Made by a program: the position numbers and the translations under genes
Shown: in pieces, positions 23,012 to 35,056 of the stretch
How the letters are laid out: the number at the start of each line of letters is the position of its first letter
Position numbering within the stretch: position 1 is the first letter of the stretch
Assembly: GCA_015680905.1 (NCBI GenBank)
Contig: CM027383.1
Coordinates: 34,718,501 to 34,782,500 of the forward strand
Reading direction: 5' to 3'
DNA from: Coptis chinensis
Lineage: Eukaryota; Streptophyta; Magnoliopsida; Ranunculales; Ranunculaceae
DNA length: 64,000 bases
Notes under the pieces: model-generated
What the model saw: only the letters and a program-made list of their open reading frames with translations
What the model was told of the DNA's origin: nothing
The model's database searches: none

Positions 23012-24170
23012 TCATGGATTCTTATTTTGATCTTGGAGACGCATATTTTGCACCAGACTGTTTAGGCCTTCTATTTGTTGGCCGAGCTGCATCTGAATGT
23101 CCCCTTGGCTGGCGGGTAGAGAGTGCAGTTTGATTCTCCATAAGGAGAGCGTGATTCTGCAAGGACTGAGAATGAATTCCCAATATTTCCTCCTGTTCAA
23201 CATCATGCATTGTTTGACGTTCTTAGAAATCCTTAAGTGTTGTAATGATGATATTTTGACGAGCGTGTAGTTCCCTCAAGCCCTGATGAAGAAGTTGAAT
23301 GCCTTCCATGGGATTAAAAATATTAAACATGGCATTCTCATCAAAGACATGGTCAGAATTTAGGCTTGGGTCGTTCTGTTCATCTATCTTTGTATCAGGA
23401 GTCCAAAAACCAATGGAGTAGTCTATTTGGAGTACATTTATATGTGCTCTTTGAAGGGGTGTCTCTGGAGAAATGACTGGATAACCCCAACGCATCATAA
23501 TTTGCGTGACTAAAGTGGGTAGAGGTGCTGACCTTCTTGTTTTCTTGGTGATTACGTTCCAGAGGTGTTGGATTAAACAAAAGTCATCTCTTTGAGTCTG
23601 CAAAATCCAAAGCAGGTGAAGTTGAGTCTTTGTGACTTCTGATTAGTGAGATGTACCTATCACATTGTGTCCCAACCAGTGGAGTACAACACGTTGATTC
23701 TGTTTCAAAGAGCATTGAAGAATAATGTGATGTGTATTTCCGACTTCGTTATGAGATACGGTAGCTCGTAGTAAAGATTTGGCGGAATCAAATGATGACT
23801 CTGGAAAAAGGGACTCCTGGGTATTCATTGGGATTTGAAGTATGTCGGAGATCATTTCCTTAGTCAATTCCAATCGTCGTCCATAGGCATTGAAGTAGAA
23901 TTTTCCATTTTCAAATCTGCTAAATTGGTAGAACATCAAAACCAATTCTCGGGAATAACCAGTTGCTGAGTGATATAGAAGAGGCGTCCATCCGCGACGT
24001 ATGATTTCGGTGTCAAAATAAGGAGAAAACCGGCCCTCTTCGAAATTTTTCAGGTAGTCTTGCTCAGCCGTTATTTTTCTTGGTTGATTCATTGGTAGTA
24101 TTACTGAGGGAAGGATAGTGAAAATAGTTTGAATAAGAATGGCTGAAAAAAAGAAGAGATTTATAGCCAA
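23012..24170 (-). pseudogene. Extra retrotransposon ORF 2 (paralogue of ORF 1)
   Basis: The first part (24170-23643) contains RKITAEQDYLKNFEEGRFSP and ELTKEMISDILQIPMNTQE and ends after LHWLGHNVIGTS. A short gap leads to 23603-23223 (RRSAPLPTLVTQIMMRWGYP) and then a Gln-rich tail (about 23210-23012). It aligns along its whole length with ORF 1 (RRITVERNF; LTLELISNTAQIPIN; QWLAYNVIGTSK; RSAPLAVLVTQLMLNLGF). The likely start is the ATG in the MNQPRKI context near 24090. It is interrupted by at least two stops or frame changes. Function unknown. Confidence 0.55.
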
Positions 24171-25398
24171 TCAATGAGTCTGTACCAATCTGAATTCCGA
24201 GTGTAGTTAATGACCCATGTGATTATGAACAACATCAATGGGGATCTATAGTAAGTCTTGTCATGTCAGATTCCCAAAGACAATTAATGAGATTGGTCAA
24301 TGTTAGAAAATATGGAGGAAAGTTTCACAGGGTAGTTAGACTTACACGTAATTTCAGAAATGATGATCATACCTCAGTAATAGAATATGGATAGAATAAT
24401 TGAGCTGCATGTGTGACAAGCGTTATGCGTACCTTGTAGCGTGCGCGATCTTCTCTGAACACCATGCATCTAATAATTATTTTGGTGAGTTTTGGATGGC
24501 CTTTGTTGTTATGGTTTGTTTATGTATTATTATTTTTTTTTAATTTTTTTTATTTATTATTTTTTAATTTTTATTATTATTTTTTAATTTTAAGAAAAGG
24601 GAAGAAAACAATTAAAATACACAAATATTTAAGACGAGACTTCTCCATTTAATACGTAACTCGTACAAATGTGTGAGAATTATTTAACACACCATAGTAA
24701 TATACAAAATGACAGACGGAAATAGAGATGGTTACATAGATCTAAATATTCTGGATCATGTTATGCATGAGTGACAGCAGAACAATGATAAACACTGTTA
24801 TCACGAATATTGTGATAGCCCATTCGCGTTGCTCCTTTTCCCATCGCTCTATCGGATTCATTAGGTTCAAGAAATTGAGAATTTTTTAAGAAGAGTTTGT
24901 GAAGAGTGAGAGAAAGGGATGAGTGAAAGTGGAAAAGGAAAGTTGTATTTATAATTAGATTTCTGACCGTTGGGCATCTGACCGTTTGGATCATTCCGTT
25001 GGGTTCTGACCGTTGGGCTTTGAGATTAGGCCCAATGAATTAAGGAACAAACTAATATTTTAGAAAGTACCATATTTGCATAACATAAATAATTTCTCAT
25101 TCAAACCGACTGGAGATACAAAATTATGAGAAATAAACCGATATATAATTTTATCACTAGAAAAATAAAAATGCAATGCATAAGGGAAATAAATGACATA
25201 GTCATTTTTAAACCAAGGGAAATAAACAGCTACTGGGAATCCTCCGGGGTAGCAGAAGATGAACCCGGGTTTCTACGTCTTCGACCCGCGAACGAACTTA
25301 AAATTTGGTAGTGCGGAATGTGGCCTATAGGATCAGAGCAATTGATTTTGGAATTGCTGCTGATTTGCCATCATCATTCTCTGAAACGGCCTTGGCGA
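24171..25398 (-). other. Spacer between extra ORFs 2 and 1
   Basis: Noncoding, with a long T/A-rich low-complexity stretch (24525-24600). A minus-strand 77-codon ORF (24761-24994) contains NEPNES-like text but has no family. Each extra ORF is separated by about 1-1.3 kb, as if each has its own leader. Confidence 0.45.
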
Positions 25399-26295
25399 TT
25401 AGCATTTCTTCTTTGGGAAGTCATTCTGGGAAGTAAGCATCTCTTCCTGACGAAGAAACATCCTGCGCATACTAGTATTCATGTGCCTCAAGACTTCCAT
25501 GGGAGTGTTGATTCGGCGCATGGTAGCCTCATTAAAACAGTCTGGTGGTGAAGGAGGAGGAGGAGGTACGTTATCATGCTCAATGTCATCTCTAGCTACT
25601 GGGTCCCAGTGGTCCAAAACACAAGTCTCAAAAATTCCAAAATTCTCGAAAGACCTAGTTTCAATGAAAGGAGTAGGGGACTGGAATCCTAAGTTAAGCA
25701 TAAGCTGAGTAACAAGTACCGCAAGAGGAGCTGACCTGTTTGACGCGGTCGTAAGAATATGGCCCAGGAAATGGACCATACAGAAAGTGTGCTTCCTCTC
25801 CTGGAGGATCCACAGAAGGTGCAAGAAAGTCTTGTTCACGTAAGACGTCTTTGAAGTTCCAATGACGTTGTACGCCAGCCATTGAGTGACGGCTAGTTGG
25901 TTACGTCTGAGCGAATGCTGGTACACGCAGTTCGAGCCAGTGTTGAACTCTCCCTCGAGAAGTGTGTCAAACATCAAATCCCTCGTGGTCGGATACTTTG
26001 ACAATAACAGGGTCGGACTATCAGAGTTTATTGGAATCTGTGCGGTATTCGAAATCAACTCCAGCGTGAGTTCACGTTCCAACCCATCCGCCGTAATCCA
26101 AAATTCGTCACCCCGGAAACCTCCATCGTTGTAAAATTTCAACACTAAATCTTCGGAGTACTAAGCTGGAATTCGATGCAATAGATATTCCCACTCTCTA
26201 CTAGCAATTTCTCCATCGAAAAATGGGTGAAACATCCCGGAATTGTAGAGATTTCCGAAATTTCTCTCAACTGTGATTCTCCTTCGTGCTGCCAT
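25399..26295 (-). pseudogene. Extra retrotransposon ORF 1 (paralogue of ORF 2)
   Basis: Starts at the ATG 26295-26293 (MAARRRITVERNF) and is open except for one TAG at 26163-26161 (codon 45). It then runs to the stop at 25399 as 248 codons. Landmarks are ELTLELISNTAQIPINSD, QWLAYNVIGTSK, RSAPLAVLVTQLMLNLG, a PPPPPSPPDC stretch, and a Met/Arg-rich end. Length and motif order match ORF 2, pointing to an internal duplication. No retroviral env signature (signal peptide, furin site, C-terminal membrane anchor) is seen. Function unknown. Confidence 0.6.
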
Positions 26296-27326
26296 AGCGC
26301 GGTGTAGATGATATTTTGAGGGTGGAAATAGCTAGGATTGGTGGAGGAGATGGTGCTGGAGGAAGGGGATTCAGTTTGGTGGACTTTGGCCCGCGTGCGC
26401 GGGTCGAATGCACTGTTACCTAGTCGCGCGCGCGAGGGGTGTGTGGGGGAGACCAAGATCCGATTTTTGTGGGAGAAGAAATGAGAGGGTTGGACGCATG
26501 GGTGCCTCGCGCTTGGGCTTTGTACACAGATCCGTGATTTTGGGTCGGGTCAATTTTTTTTGCCTAAGCCCAAATGAATATAAGAAATTCCCCTTATGTC
26601 CCGAAATGTTCCGAAATTTCAAACGTGGAAATTTGATTCGTTTCAACTCCAAATTTAACGGATGAGATATCAAAACGATCGGCATTAAAAATGCCATCCA
26701 CTAGAATATGACAAAATCACATTCAAACTTTTTTTTTTAATATATTTATTTATTTATTTATTTACATTTTTATATACAAATGTACAAGTCGAGAAGAACG
26801 TGTCAACAACACCGGCAGTCCAAACAAAACAACATATCACAACAGCTTAAATCAGGCAACTTTCATGTTGGCTCTGGGGCAAACCCAATCCAGCCAGACT
26901 GTGACTTAACCTTTATGTTTTGGGGGCCTAGGGTTCAGAACGGTACCATCCTTGACTAATGTGCAATGGTCTAATAATAATATTACCCTTAGTACATATG
27001 GTATAGCCTCAAACCGCCCCGAAATCAGTCACATAGAAAACCGATCGGGGTTGGCCTGGGTGGAATCCATTGCCCGCACAAACTAGGAAATATCCGATGT
27101 TACATATCACGACTCTCTTTGGGCACCATGCTGGGTGCTAAGGAAAAATACAAAAAAAAACAAATGAGTATATACATGTTGAGTCTTTTTACGTCAGATC
27201 CTCAAGACGAATGTGAGTCTTTTAACGTCAGATCCTCAAGACGAATGTGAGTCTTTTAACGTCAGATCCTCAAGATGAATCCCAACCTGTGGGAATAACG
27301 GGGCGACGAAGAAGTTTATCCATTTG
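26296..27326 (-). other. Retrotransposon noncoding spacer
   Basis: It holds a purine/pyrimidine low-complexity tract (26720-26775) and a 34-bp tandem repeat (27181-27280). Small ORFs overlap on both strands (26145-26697) with no family match; part of this was probably the leader of ORF 1. Confidence 0.5.
27181..27280. repeat. 34-bp tandem repeat, three copies
   Basis: Units start GAGTCTTTTAACGTCAGATC at 27181, 27215 and 27249. The last is slightly short. Confidence 0.95.
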
Positions 27327-27614
27327 CTACGGTGTCAGACAATAATATACCTTATACCGGCTCATCTCGGATAATAGATCAAGACCTGGACAGAAGCGTT
27401 GTTGACAATTCATACACCACCCCATCCTTCGTGCACGTCGCTTTCGAGCAAAAGTACTACGACCATTACCAATTCGAGATGGATGAGATTTACACCAAAT
27501 GATGAGTTGGAGTTCGCGAGGAAGGGAATAGAAAAGGGAAAAGAAAGAACGATTTGAAATTTTTGGTACCCATTGTTTTCCAGGAGGCACGTTTGCTCGT
27601 TTATCAGAAGACAT
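27327..27614 (-). CDS. Small ORF downstream of integrase, unknown
   Basis: A 95-codon ORF starts MSSDKRANVPPGKQW and contains a basic stretch (FARKRRARR) next to GWCMNCQQRFCPG, a possible CxxC finger. It lies in the element's env-side region on the coding strand. An overlapping minus-strand ORF (27410-27676) is in another frame. It could be a real accessory peptide or chance; no family recognised. Confidence 0.3.
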   Translation of the reverse strand: MSSDKRANVPPGKQWVPKISNRSFFSLFYSLPRELQLIIWCKSHPSRIGNGRSTFARKRRARRMGWCMNCQQRFCPGLDLLSEMSRYKVYYCLTP

Positions 27615-27854
27615 TTATACTCAGTTCTAAAGTAGAGTTTTTGTGGACTAAGGTTCCGGCGCTTGCAACCACACACTCTAGAGATTTGTAGAAAAGAAAA
27701 TAGAAGAGAGCCCGGCTACCCTAATGGCATACTTTCCCTGTTTAAATAAAAGGAAAGAAGTACACCAACTAATTTATTAGTCTGTGTAGACTGGATCATT
27801 GAGAAGAGTTTCTTCAACATCTGGAGAGCGCAACTCATGATAATGTTTAAGGCG

Positions 27855-28227
27855 TTAGCCATTTACTTGAAATTCGCTATCATCATTTACGTTTTTCACA
27901 GAGATAGCCCCATAAGGGGTGACAGCAGAGACAGTGAAAGGACCAGACCATCGAGTTTTTAATTTTCCTGGAAAAATGTGTAATCTTGAGTTGTACATCA
28001 AAACTTTTTGACCTACTTTGAATTCTTTTCTCAATATGTGCTTGTCATGCACTCTTTTCATGTTGGCTTTATAGGATTTCGAGAGATCATAGGCATCACT
28101 CCAAATTTCCTCAAGCTCATTTAACTGTAATTTTCTCTTTTAAAATGCGCCACGTTAGTGTTATAATTGAGGCTTTTGATGGCCCATAGAGCCGCGGTGC
28201 TCAAGTTCAACCCGGATGACCGGGTTT
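27855..28227 (-). pseudogene. Integrase C-terminal part with GPF/Y-like module
   Basis: The ORF 28061-27855 carries KLKTRWSGPFTVSAVTPYGA, the Gypsy integrase GPF/Y-type module that follows the catalytic core. It is out of frame with the pol ORF. The intervening 28062-28227 still encodes recognisable linker in shifted frames, so at least one or two indels broke the integrase tail. It ends at a TAG near 27855. Confidence 0.75.
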
Positions 28228-30486
28228 TCAAAAAACGAGGCGATACGGTGACATCCCTATCGGTGTCTTAAAAGTCATTACAGATGCCCACAAGGCATCA
28301 GATAATCGTAGAGACCAGTCTTTTCTAGATGGATTGATAGTTTTTTCCAAAATGGATTTGATTTCTCTATTAGAGACTTCGACTTGACCACTGGTTTGAG
28401 GATGATACGGAGTTGCTACTTTGTGCGTGACTCCATATTTCTTTACTAAAGATTCAAAAATTTTATTGCAGAAATGTTTTCCCCCATCACTAATTATAGC
28501 TTTTGGAACACCAAATCGAGAGAAAATATTTTCTTTTACGAACAAAACGACCGTTTTATGATCATTAGCACGACATGCCAATGCCTCAATCCATTTTGAT
28601 ACATAGTCAACTGCTACAAGTATGTATAGGAAGCCATGAGAATTTGGAAATGGACCCATGAAGTCGATGCCCCATACATCAAAGATTTCCACAATTAAAA
28701 TGGGATTTAAGGGCATCATATTGCGTTGAGTAATGCGACCTAATTGCTGGCAGCGATTGCATGCTTTGCAATGCTCATGTGCATCTCTAAACAGTGTTGG
28801 CCAATAAAATCTACATTGTAGAACCTTGGCCACAGTTTTCTTACCACTAAAATGACCACCACAAGATTGTTCATGGCAGAAGGATAACACGTCTGTGTGT
28901 TCCCAGTCGGGAATGCAACGGCGGATTAGTTGGTCGGAACAATACTTGAAGAGGTAGGGATCATCCCAGAAATAAAATTTCACAGTGGATAAAAACTTTT
29001 TTCGGTCATTATGAGACCAAGATAAAGGAACTTCCTCGGTAACTAAGTAATTTACTATGTCGGCGTACCAAGGGGACGAAAAAATAGAGTACAAGTGTTC
29101 ATCTGGAAAGGAATCATAGATAGGTTCGGTATCAGTATCAACATCACGGACAAGTCGTGATAAATGGTCCGCAACTACATTTTCGCAACCTTTTTTATCT
29201 CTAATTTCGAGAGTAAACTCTTGCAAAAGGAGAATCCATCGGATCAACCTTTGTTTTGCATCTTTTTTCGCTAATAGATAACGAAGTGCCGCATGGTCAG
29301 TGTAAACAATAGTTGGAGAACCCACTAGGTAAGGACGAAACTTATCCAAAGCATATACAACGGTGAGAAACTCTTTCTCAGTGGTGGTATAGTTACATTG
29401 AGCTTCATTAAGGGTTTTACTCGCATAGTAAATCACAACTGGCTTATCTTCTCGACGTTGCCCTAGTACAACTCCAATAGCATAGTCGCTCGCGTCACAC
29501 ATTAATTCAAAAGGTTTAGACCAATCGGGTGGTTGAATTATGGGAGCGGTAGTTAATGTGGTTTTTAAAATCTTAAAGGCTTGTTTGCAATTGAAACTGA
29601 AGTAAAAAATGGCATCTTTAAGCAGGAGATTGGTTAAAGGTCGAGCAACCTTTGAGAAATCTTGAATAAATCTCCTATAGAAACCTGCGTGTCCTAAAAA
29701 TGCGCGAATGTCGCAAACTATTTTTGGTATAGGAAGTGAAGCAATTTTTTCTATCTTAGCTTTGTCGACTTCGATTCCGTCCTTTGAAATGATGTGTCCT
29801 AAAACTATTCCTTTTGTAACCATGAAATGACATTTTTCCCAATTAAGAACAAGGTTTTTCTCTTCACAATGTGTAAAGACCTTTTCAAGATGTGATAGAC
29901 AGCTATCGAAAGAATCTCCATATATTGAGAAGTCATCCATGAATACTTCCATAAAACGTTCAACCATATCACTGAAAATGTGAAGAATGCAGCGTTGGAA
30001 AGTACCAGGTGCATTGCAAAGGCCGAGTCTATATGCAAATGTACCAAATGGACAGGTGAACGTGGTCTTTTCTTGATCAGCAGGGTCTATGACTATTTGA
30101 AAATAACCTGAATAACCATCAAGAAAATAGTAATAGGCATGACCTGCTAAATGTTCGAGCATCTGATCAATGAATGGAAGTGGAAAGTGATCCTTGCGAG
30201 TGACGGCATTAAGTTTGCGATAGTCAATGCATATTCGCCATTTCACTAGGATACGAGCGGAAATGCATTCATCTTTATCACTTCGCACAACTGTAATGCC
30301 AGATTTCTTTGGAACCACGTGTACAGGACTCACCCAAATACTATCAGAGATAGGGTAAATAATACCCGCATCGAGTAATTTTAACACTTCCTCTCGTACC
30401 ACATCTTTCATGGTAGGGTTTAGTCGACGTTGCGGTTCACGCGATGTCTTAGCATTTTTGTCAAGGTGTATGCGATGGGTGCACAC
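28228..30486 (-). CDS. pol: Retrotransposon pol: RT, RNase H, integrase
   Basis: A 752-codon uninterrupted stretch. [48 protein letters not shown] and the catalytic FMDDFSIYG. RNase [16 protein letters not shown] and [11 protein letters not shown]. Integrase: an HHCC zinc finger (HEQSCGGHF and CKACNRCQQ), then the DDE triad in [18 protein letters not shown] and [10 protein letters not shown]. Residue order fits Ty3/Gypsy. The M at 30486 is not the native start: the same frame runs upstream into protease, interrupted by a TAG near 30522 and a TAA at 30628-30630. The long intact frame implies recent origin. Confidence 0.92.
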   Translation of the reverse strand: MCTHRIHLDKNAKTSREPQRRLNPTMKDVVREEVLKLLDAGIIYPISDSIWVSPVHVVPKKSGITVVRSDKDECISARILVKWRICIDYRKLNAVTRKDHFPLPFIDQMLEHLAGHAYYYFLDGYSGYFQIVIDPADQEKTTFTCPFGTFAYRLGLCNAPGTFQRCILHIFSDMVERFMEVFMDDFSIYGDSFDSCLSHLEKVFTHCEEKNLVLNWEKCHFMVTKGIVLGHIISKDGIEVDKAKIEKIASLPIPKIVCDIRAFLGHAGFYRRFIQDFSKVARPLTNLLLKDAIFYFSFNCKQAFKILKTTLTTAPIIQPPDWSKPFELMCDASDYAIGVVLGQRREDKPVVIYYASKTLNEAQCNYTTTEKEFLTVVYALDKFRPYLVGSPTIVYTDHAALRYLLAKKDAKQRLIRWILLLQEFTLEIRDKKGCENVVADHLSRLVRDVDTDTEPIYDSFPDEHLYSIFSSPWYADIVNYLVTEEVPLSWSHNDRKKFLSTVKFYFWDDPYLFKYCSDQLIRRCIPDWEHTDVLSFCHEQSCGGHFSGKKTVAKVLQCRFYWPTLFRDAHEHCKACNRCQQLGRITQRNMMPLNPILIVEIFDVWGIDFMGPFPNSHGFLYILVAVDYVSKWIEALACRANDHKTVVLFVKENIFSRFGVPKAIISDGGKHFCNKIFESLVKKYGVTHKVATPYHPQTSGQVEVSNREIKSILEKTINPSRKDWSLRLSDALWASVMTFKTPIGMSPYRLVF

Positions 30487-30627
30487 AGTAGGTTCAATGC
30501 CTTTAATGTCATCTAGGGACTATCCAATAGCAGAACGATGTTGTTGAATGACATTAATTAAACGAGATTCCTGATCGTCAGTCAATTGTGAAGAAATGAT
30601 AACTGGGTGACGACCATCTGGATCAAG

Positions 30628-31800
30628 TTATACGTACTTTAATTCTGAAGGAAGAGGTTTTAATTCAGGGGTGGGCGGAGTGGGTATTAAAGATTCTTGA
30701 GGAAAGTCATCGTCCAATGAGTAAACAAAATTATGATCATCCAAGTTAGTGGACACCACAGTAATAGGGTCAAATAATGGTATTGACTCTAATAACTCAT
30801 TTACTTCTTGTGTATAATCATCGTCCTCAAACTCGGATTCACTAAAGGAAAGAAATTGGTACACTTCATCTTCTGGAAAAGAGTTTGTTAAATACTCTTG
30901 CGGAATGCTGTCAACCCTGTTCACCTCACCATCAATGTCAGGCTCTGGAATTTGTTTCATCAACTTGAACACATTCACTTCGACCGAAAGATTCCCGAAG
31001 GACATGGTCATGGAACCATCCCTACAGTTAATAAGAGCATTAGCAGTTGCTAGGAACGGACGTCCTAAGATGATAGGAATGGAATCACATACAACTTCTA
31101 TATCCAAAATAACAAAGTCTACAGGATAGAAGAAGTCTTGGACTTTTACAAGGACGTTTTCCACAATTCCTTTTGGATACTTTATGGAACGATCAGCTAA
31201 CTGTAGAGTCATGGTGGTAGGCTTGAGCTCATGAAGACCTAGTTGTTTAAATAAGTAATATGGAAGTAAGTTCACACTAGCTCCTAGGTCTAGTAGCGCA
31301 GTAGCCGTATATTTGTCACCTAAGGTGCATGGAACCGTTGGTCTACCAGGGTCCTTGTATTTGACTATACCATTGTGTTCGGTGATTGAGGGAAATTGTT
31401 CGGTGAGGAACGCTTGTTGAGGAACATTAGTTCTCCTTTTTGTGGTGCACATATCTTTCAGAAATTTTGCATGTTTTGGTAATAGCTTTAAGGCATCGAG
31501 AAAAGGTAAGTTGATTGTCAAATTTTGAAAAGTCTCTCAAATTTCAGCAAAATTCTCATCAGGTTTATTCTTTGCCAAGCATGCAGGAAACGGTGCCTTA
31601 GGTTGGAATTTGGCAAAGGGGTCTACTTGCATGTTTCCTACATTCGGAGTTGCAGACTTTGTTGGAGTTGTGGACTCCTGCGTAGGTTTATTATTAGAAA
31701 TAGATTCATTAGAACCTTCGGATTCCTTTGGTTGATCATCTGGCATACGTATTTGATTGTCTACAGTTTTTCCAGATCGTAGAGTAGTGATTGCATGCAC
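30628..31800 (-). pseudogene. Retroviral-type aspartic protease region
   Basis: Two ORFs in one frame (31800-31537 and 31521-30628) are separated by a TGA just before NLTINLPFLD-like sequence. The protease core is TATALLDLGASVNLLPYYLF, with catalytic Asp in DLGAS and the following IPIILGRPFLATANALINCR flap-side motif. The C-terminal 100 residues are acidic linker to RT. The frame is shared with pol; gag is in a different frame. The homologous region of the second remnant (52841 onward) has Asn in place of this Asp. Confidence 0.85.
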
Positions 31801-32054
31801 CTCACCTTGGTTGTTTGTGCTTGTACCCGGTGCATTGGTGAGTTCAAAGGCTGTGTTTGCTGGTTTAGGGTTTGGAACTGCTTATGCAGGAAACACGCCT
31901 TTCTGACTCTTTTCTTGCGCCAATTGTTGAAGTGATTGTTGGATAGACGTTAAAATTTGAGACTGTTGGTTCATGTAAGCTAAGAAAGTCTCGTTTGTCC
32001 TATCCGTAGCGGGTGGCGCTTGTTGTGCAACAGGTAGTAGTTCACGATTATTGC

Positions 32055-33374
32055 TTAGAAGTTGTTGATTATAGTTGGGATCTGGATTAGCTGGAACAAG
32101 ACTGCGGTTGGTTTGATAATTAGCATTGGAATTATTTTGAAATTGACCTTGTTGGTATTGTTGATTATTTCCTTGGCGGTATGGAATAAAGTTGTTGTTT
32201 GACGAATGAGCAGTGGATTAGCAAAACCTGGAGGAGCCCCCATCTGTTGGTTATTTTGGCGCCAAGCGAAATTTGGATGCTGTCTCCAAGGTGCATTAGG
32301 AATGTTGAATGCACATGACTCCTCCGATTGTTGAGAAGGGGAGGCATATAACAAGGGACAATATACATCAAGATGGTCAGGACTAAGACAAAGAACACAT
32401 GGGGAGGTGTCAACGTTCATGACTGGTTTTGGAAGTTGATCGTTTACTTGAACTGCAAGGGCATCTACTTTTTTAGTTAGGGATTCTATCAAATTTTTTA
32501 ATTCGGGATCAGGTTTTACCTCAAAAATAGATGTAGCCTTTGTAACAGTGTCCTTTGATGACCTAGACGACTCAGTGTTACCCCAGTGTGTACCTTTTTT
32601 AGCTTGTTTTTCAAGAAAAGTATAGGCTTCAATAGCTCCTTTGTCCATAAAGCAACCTCCGTTCATTATATCAAGAGTTTCCTTTTGATGATCAGAAAGA
32701 CCATTAAAGAATGAACGAACAAGGACAGCTTTGTCTAGTTGGTGATGAGGACATTCTAAAAGAAGATCAGTAAAACGACTCCATGCTTCTGTAAAGGATT
32801 CATGAGGATTTTGACGAAAGAATTGAATTTTCTGAAGCATTTCAGTTGTTTTCTTCTGAGTGTAAAATTGAAGCATGAAAGCTTGAACTAGTTTATTCCA
32901 TGTGTCTATGGATTGTGGCTGTTGTCTTGCCAACCAAATTTATGCTTTCTCTGCTAAAGTGAATGGAAACAGCCGAAGCAAGAGTTGTTCCTTAGAAACG
33001 GCTGGGTGGTGAAATGTTGTGGCTACTTGTTGAAGCTTACGAAGATGATTGTAAGGTTTTTCGTGATCCAACCCATGATATATAGGTAACAAACTAAAAA
33101 CATTAGGGGGGATACGAAAATCACCGACAATGTCCTCAAGTTTGATGCAGGAAGAAGGTCCTTCCTGTAATGCAGTATAGAAGTCCGACAGGGGCTTCCC
33201 CGCTGGTGGAGGATCGTCGGCCATAACGACAGAAGTTAATGGCAACGAAGGATCTTGATGAAGGTAACTAACAGAAGAACAATTTTTAGGTGATAACTTA
33301 CGCAATTGCTTATCGTATTTTCTTCGACGATAGGTATGTTCCAATTCTTTAGTGGAACCAGACCTTAATCTCAT
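32055..33374 (-). pseudogene. gag: gag polyprotein
   Basis: Two in-frame ORFs (33374-32940 and 32933-32055) are separated by a single TAA at 32937-32939. Landmarks are FRIPPNVFSLLPIYHGLDHE (Athila/Tat-type retrotransposon gag), LVQAFMLQFYTQKKTTEMLQ, and CVLCLSPDHLDVYC, a CX2CX4HX4C zinc knuckle for RNA binding. A frameshift near 32215 displaces the Gln/Asn-rich tail. The most likely native start is one of the Met codons near 33374 (MRLRSGSTKE) or MADDPP near 33225. Confidence 0.85.
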
Positions 33375-35035
33375 GCAAACATAAAGTTAGATCTAGAAGA
33401 AATTTATTATTACTTGAATTTTATTATTATTTTTAAGCATTAGAGTTAAACAACGTAGGCCTATGCTGCTGCTAACTTAGTAGGGAAGCTAGGAATACGT
33501 GTGCATAAACCAACAGCTAGGTTACAAGAGAGATATGAGGGAGGCTTTCAGTGCGAGCACGGTTCTAATTAAGTAACCTCAATCTTTCAAGTTTCCTAGA
33601 CACCGTTGGAATATGATTAAGATTTATGGAATTAAAATTTATGCAAAGTCGGTATTAATTTTAATTTTATTTGTTTTTTTTTATTTTTATTTTATTTTTA
33701 TTTTTATTATTATTTTATTTTATTTATTATTTTTTTTTAATTTTTTTATTTATTTATTTTTTTAAGATTTATGCAAGGGTGGAAATACAAACATGCAAAT
33801 ACGATCTACTCATACAATACTAGGTGCAGTAGCATGTGAAGATACTCTACGCATACGTATAGCTATACGAATAGGCAAGCTTGTGTCATTGATAAATACT
33901 TCCATACGTACAGGCAAATATACATCAGTAATACGTATATGTATGCTAATTTGTAAATCGATATTATGTAGACGTATATCAACAGTAACTAGCAAATTTG
34001 AATCACTCATACGTATCTAAATATATGAGCATGCGAATCTAGTATACGTACGCAGATAAATACGACAAAACTAAACATGCAAGGTATTATACAGAAACTA
34101 AAATACGACTCTTGTATTGCATAATAATTTGATTTCAACAATACTCATTGAGATTGCGGGTGTCATATAGAGAGCATCTTCACCCCGTAGGGTTTAGAAA
34201 CAACTTACCCAACTCAGATTTTAACCCTCGTTGGAATGTTCTCCTCTTTCTTGACAAAATCGACTTATTAAACAATACCTTGTACTTATCGTGAAAATAC
34301 TAAACATGCAACAATAGACACTTATACGTAGAAAGACATATAACCATGCAAAACAGTACCATTTATATGTATATAGACATTGATATGCAATTCATACCCA
34401 GTTAAACGTATATAAATATTTACCGGTGTACGAATTTGATTCATGCATAATTCTAGGCTAATACGTAAATAATAATCCATAAATTTTTCCTAATACTACA
34501 TACATAGCATTCATGCAGAAAAAATGAAAAATAAAAATAACACTGAAAATTTGGAACCTGTAGCTTCCCGCTAGTCCGCCTTTGAACTGAAACAGACGTT
34601 TCAATCCATCGACGCGATTAATCCCAAAAGAGATTCGAATTATCAGGTACAAGGCCAGATAGTTAGGCCTGGATAAAGATCAGGGTGTACCAGTGGATGT
34701 TGGTGGTTGAACAATGGCAGCAAACAAACAATTAAACCCGCGGATGTGGGTCACACCTGCGGACGCGACTTCACACCCGCGCACGCGTGTCAAGCAATCC
34801 ACAATGAGTTCAAATTTTTACAGAACTCTTATAATCGCCTGAAATTTACTTTCCCAGTCCTAACTTTTGGTACCTGGAAGTACAGCCAAAAATCCGTGAG
34901 CTTACAAGTCTATTGCGAGACAAAAATACGAAATTTGACAAAAAACGTAAGAACGAACGAAAAGGAAAGGAAGGAAGAGAATGGGGGTTCCCCCTTGATG
35001 CAACTTTCGATCTGTAGCACCAGTCCTATGGCTTT
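33375..35035 (-). other. Retrotransposon leader, low complexity and ATACGTAT-rich
   Basis: The untranslated leader between PBS and gag. 33664-33770 is T/A-rich low complexity. 33790-34460 is unusually rich in ATACGTAT-like palindromes. 34735-34795 has short GC-rich repeats around ACCCGCGGATGTG. Overlapping 60-110-codon ORFs on both strands here are by-products of composition. Confidence 0.6.
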
Positions 35036-35053
35036 AGAATAGCAGCGGCGCCA
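35036..35053 (-). promoter_or_regulatory. Primer-binding site (PBS)
   Basis: Three bases inside the 5' LTR the minus strand reads TGGCGCCGCTGCTATTC. The first eight bases fit the 3' end of tRNA-Asp-type primers used by Athila/Tat elements; the match is imperfect after that. Confidence 0.7.
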
Positions 35054-35056
35054 TTT

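Noticed and set aside
33793..34020. Overlapping ORFs on both strands in the retrotransposon leader
   Set aside because: They are produced by the ATACGTAT-rich composition, which lacks stop codons on either strand.
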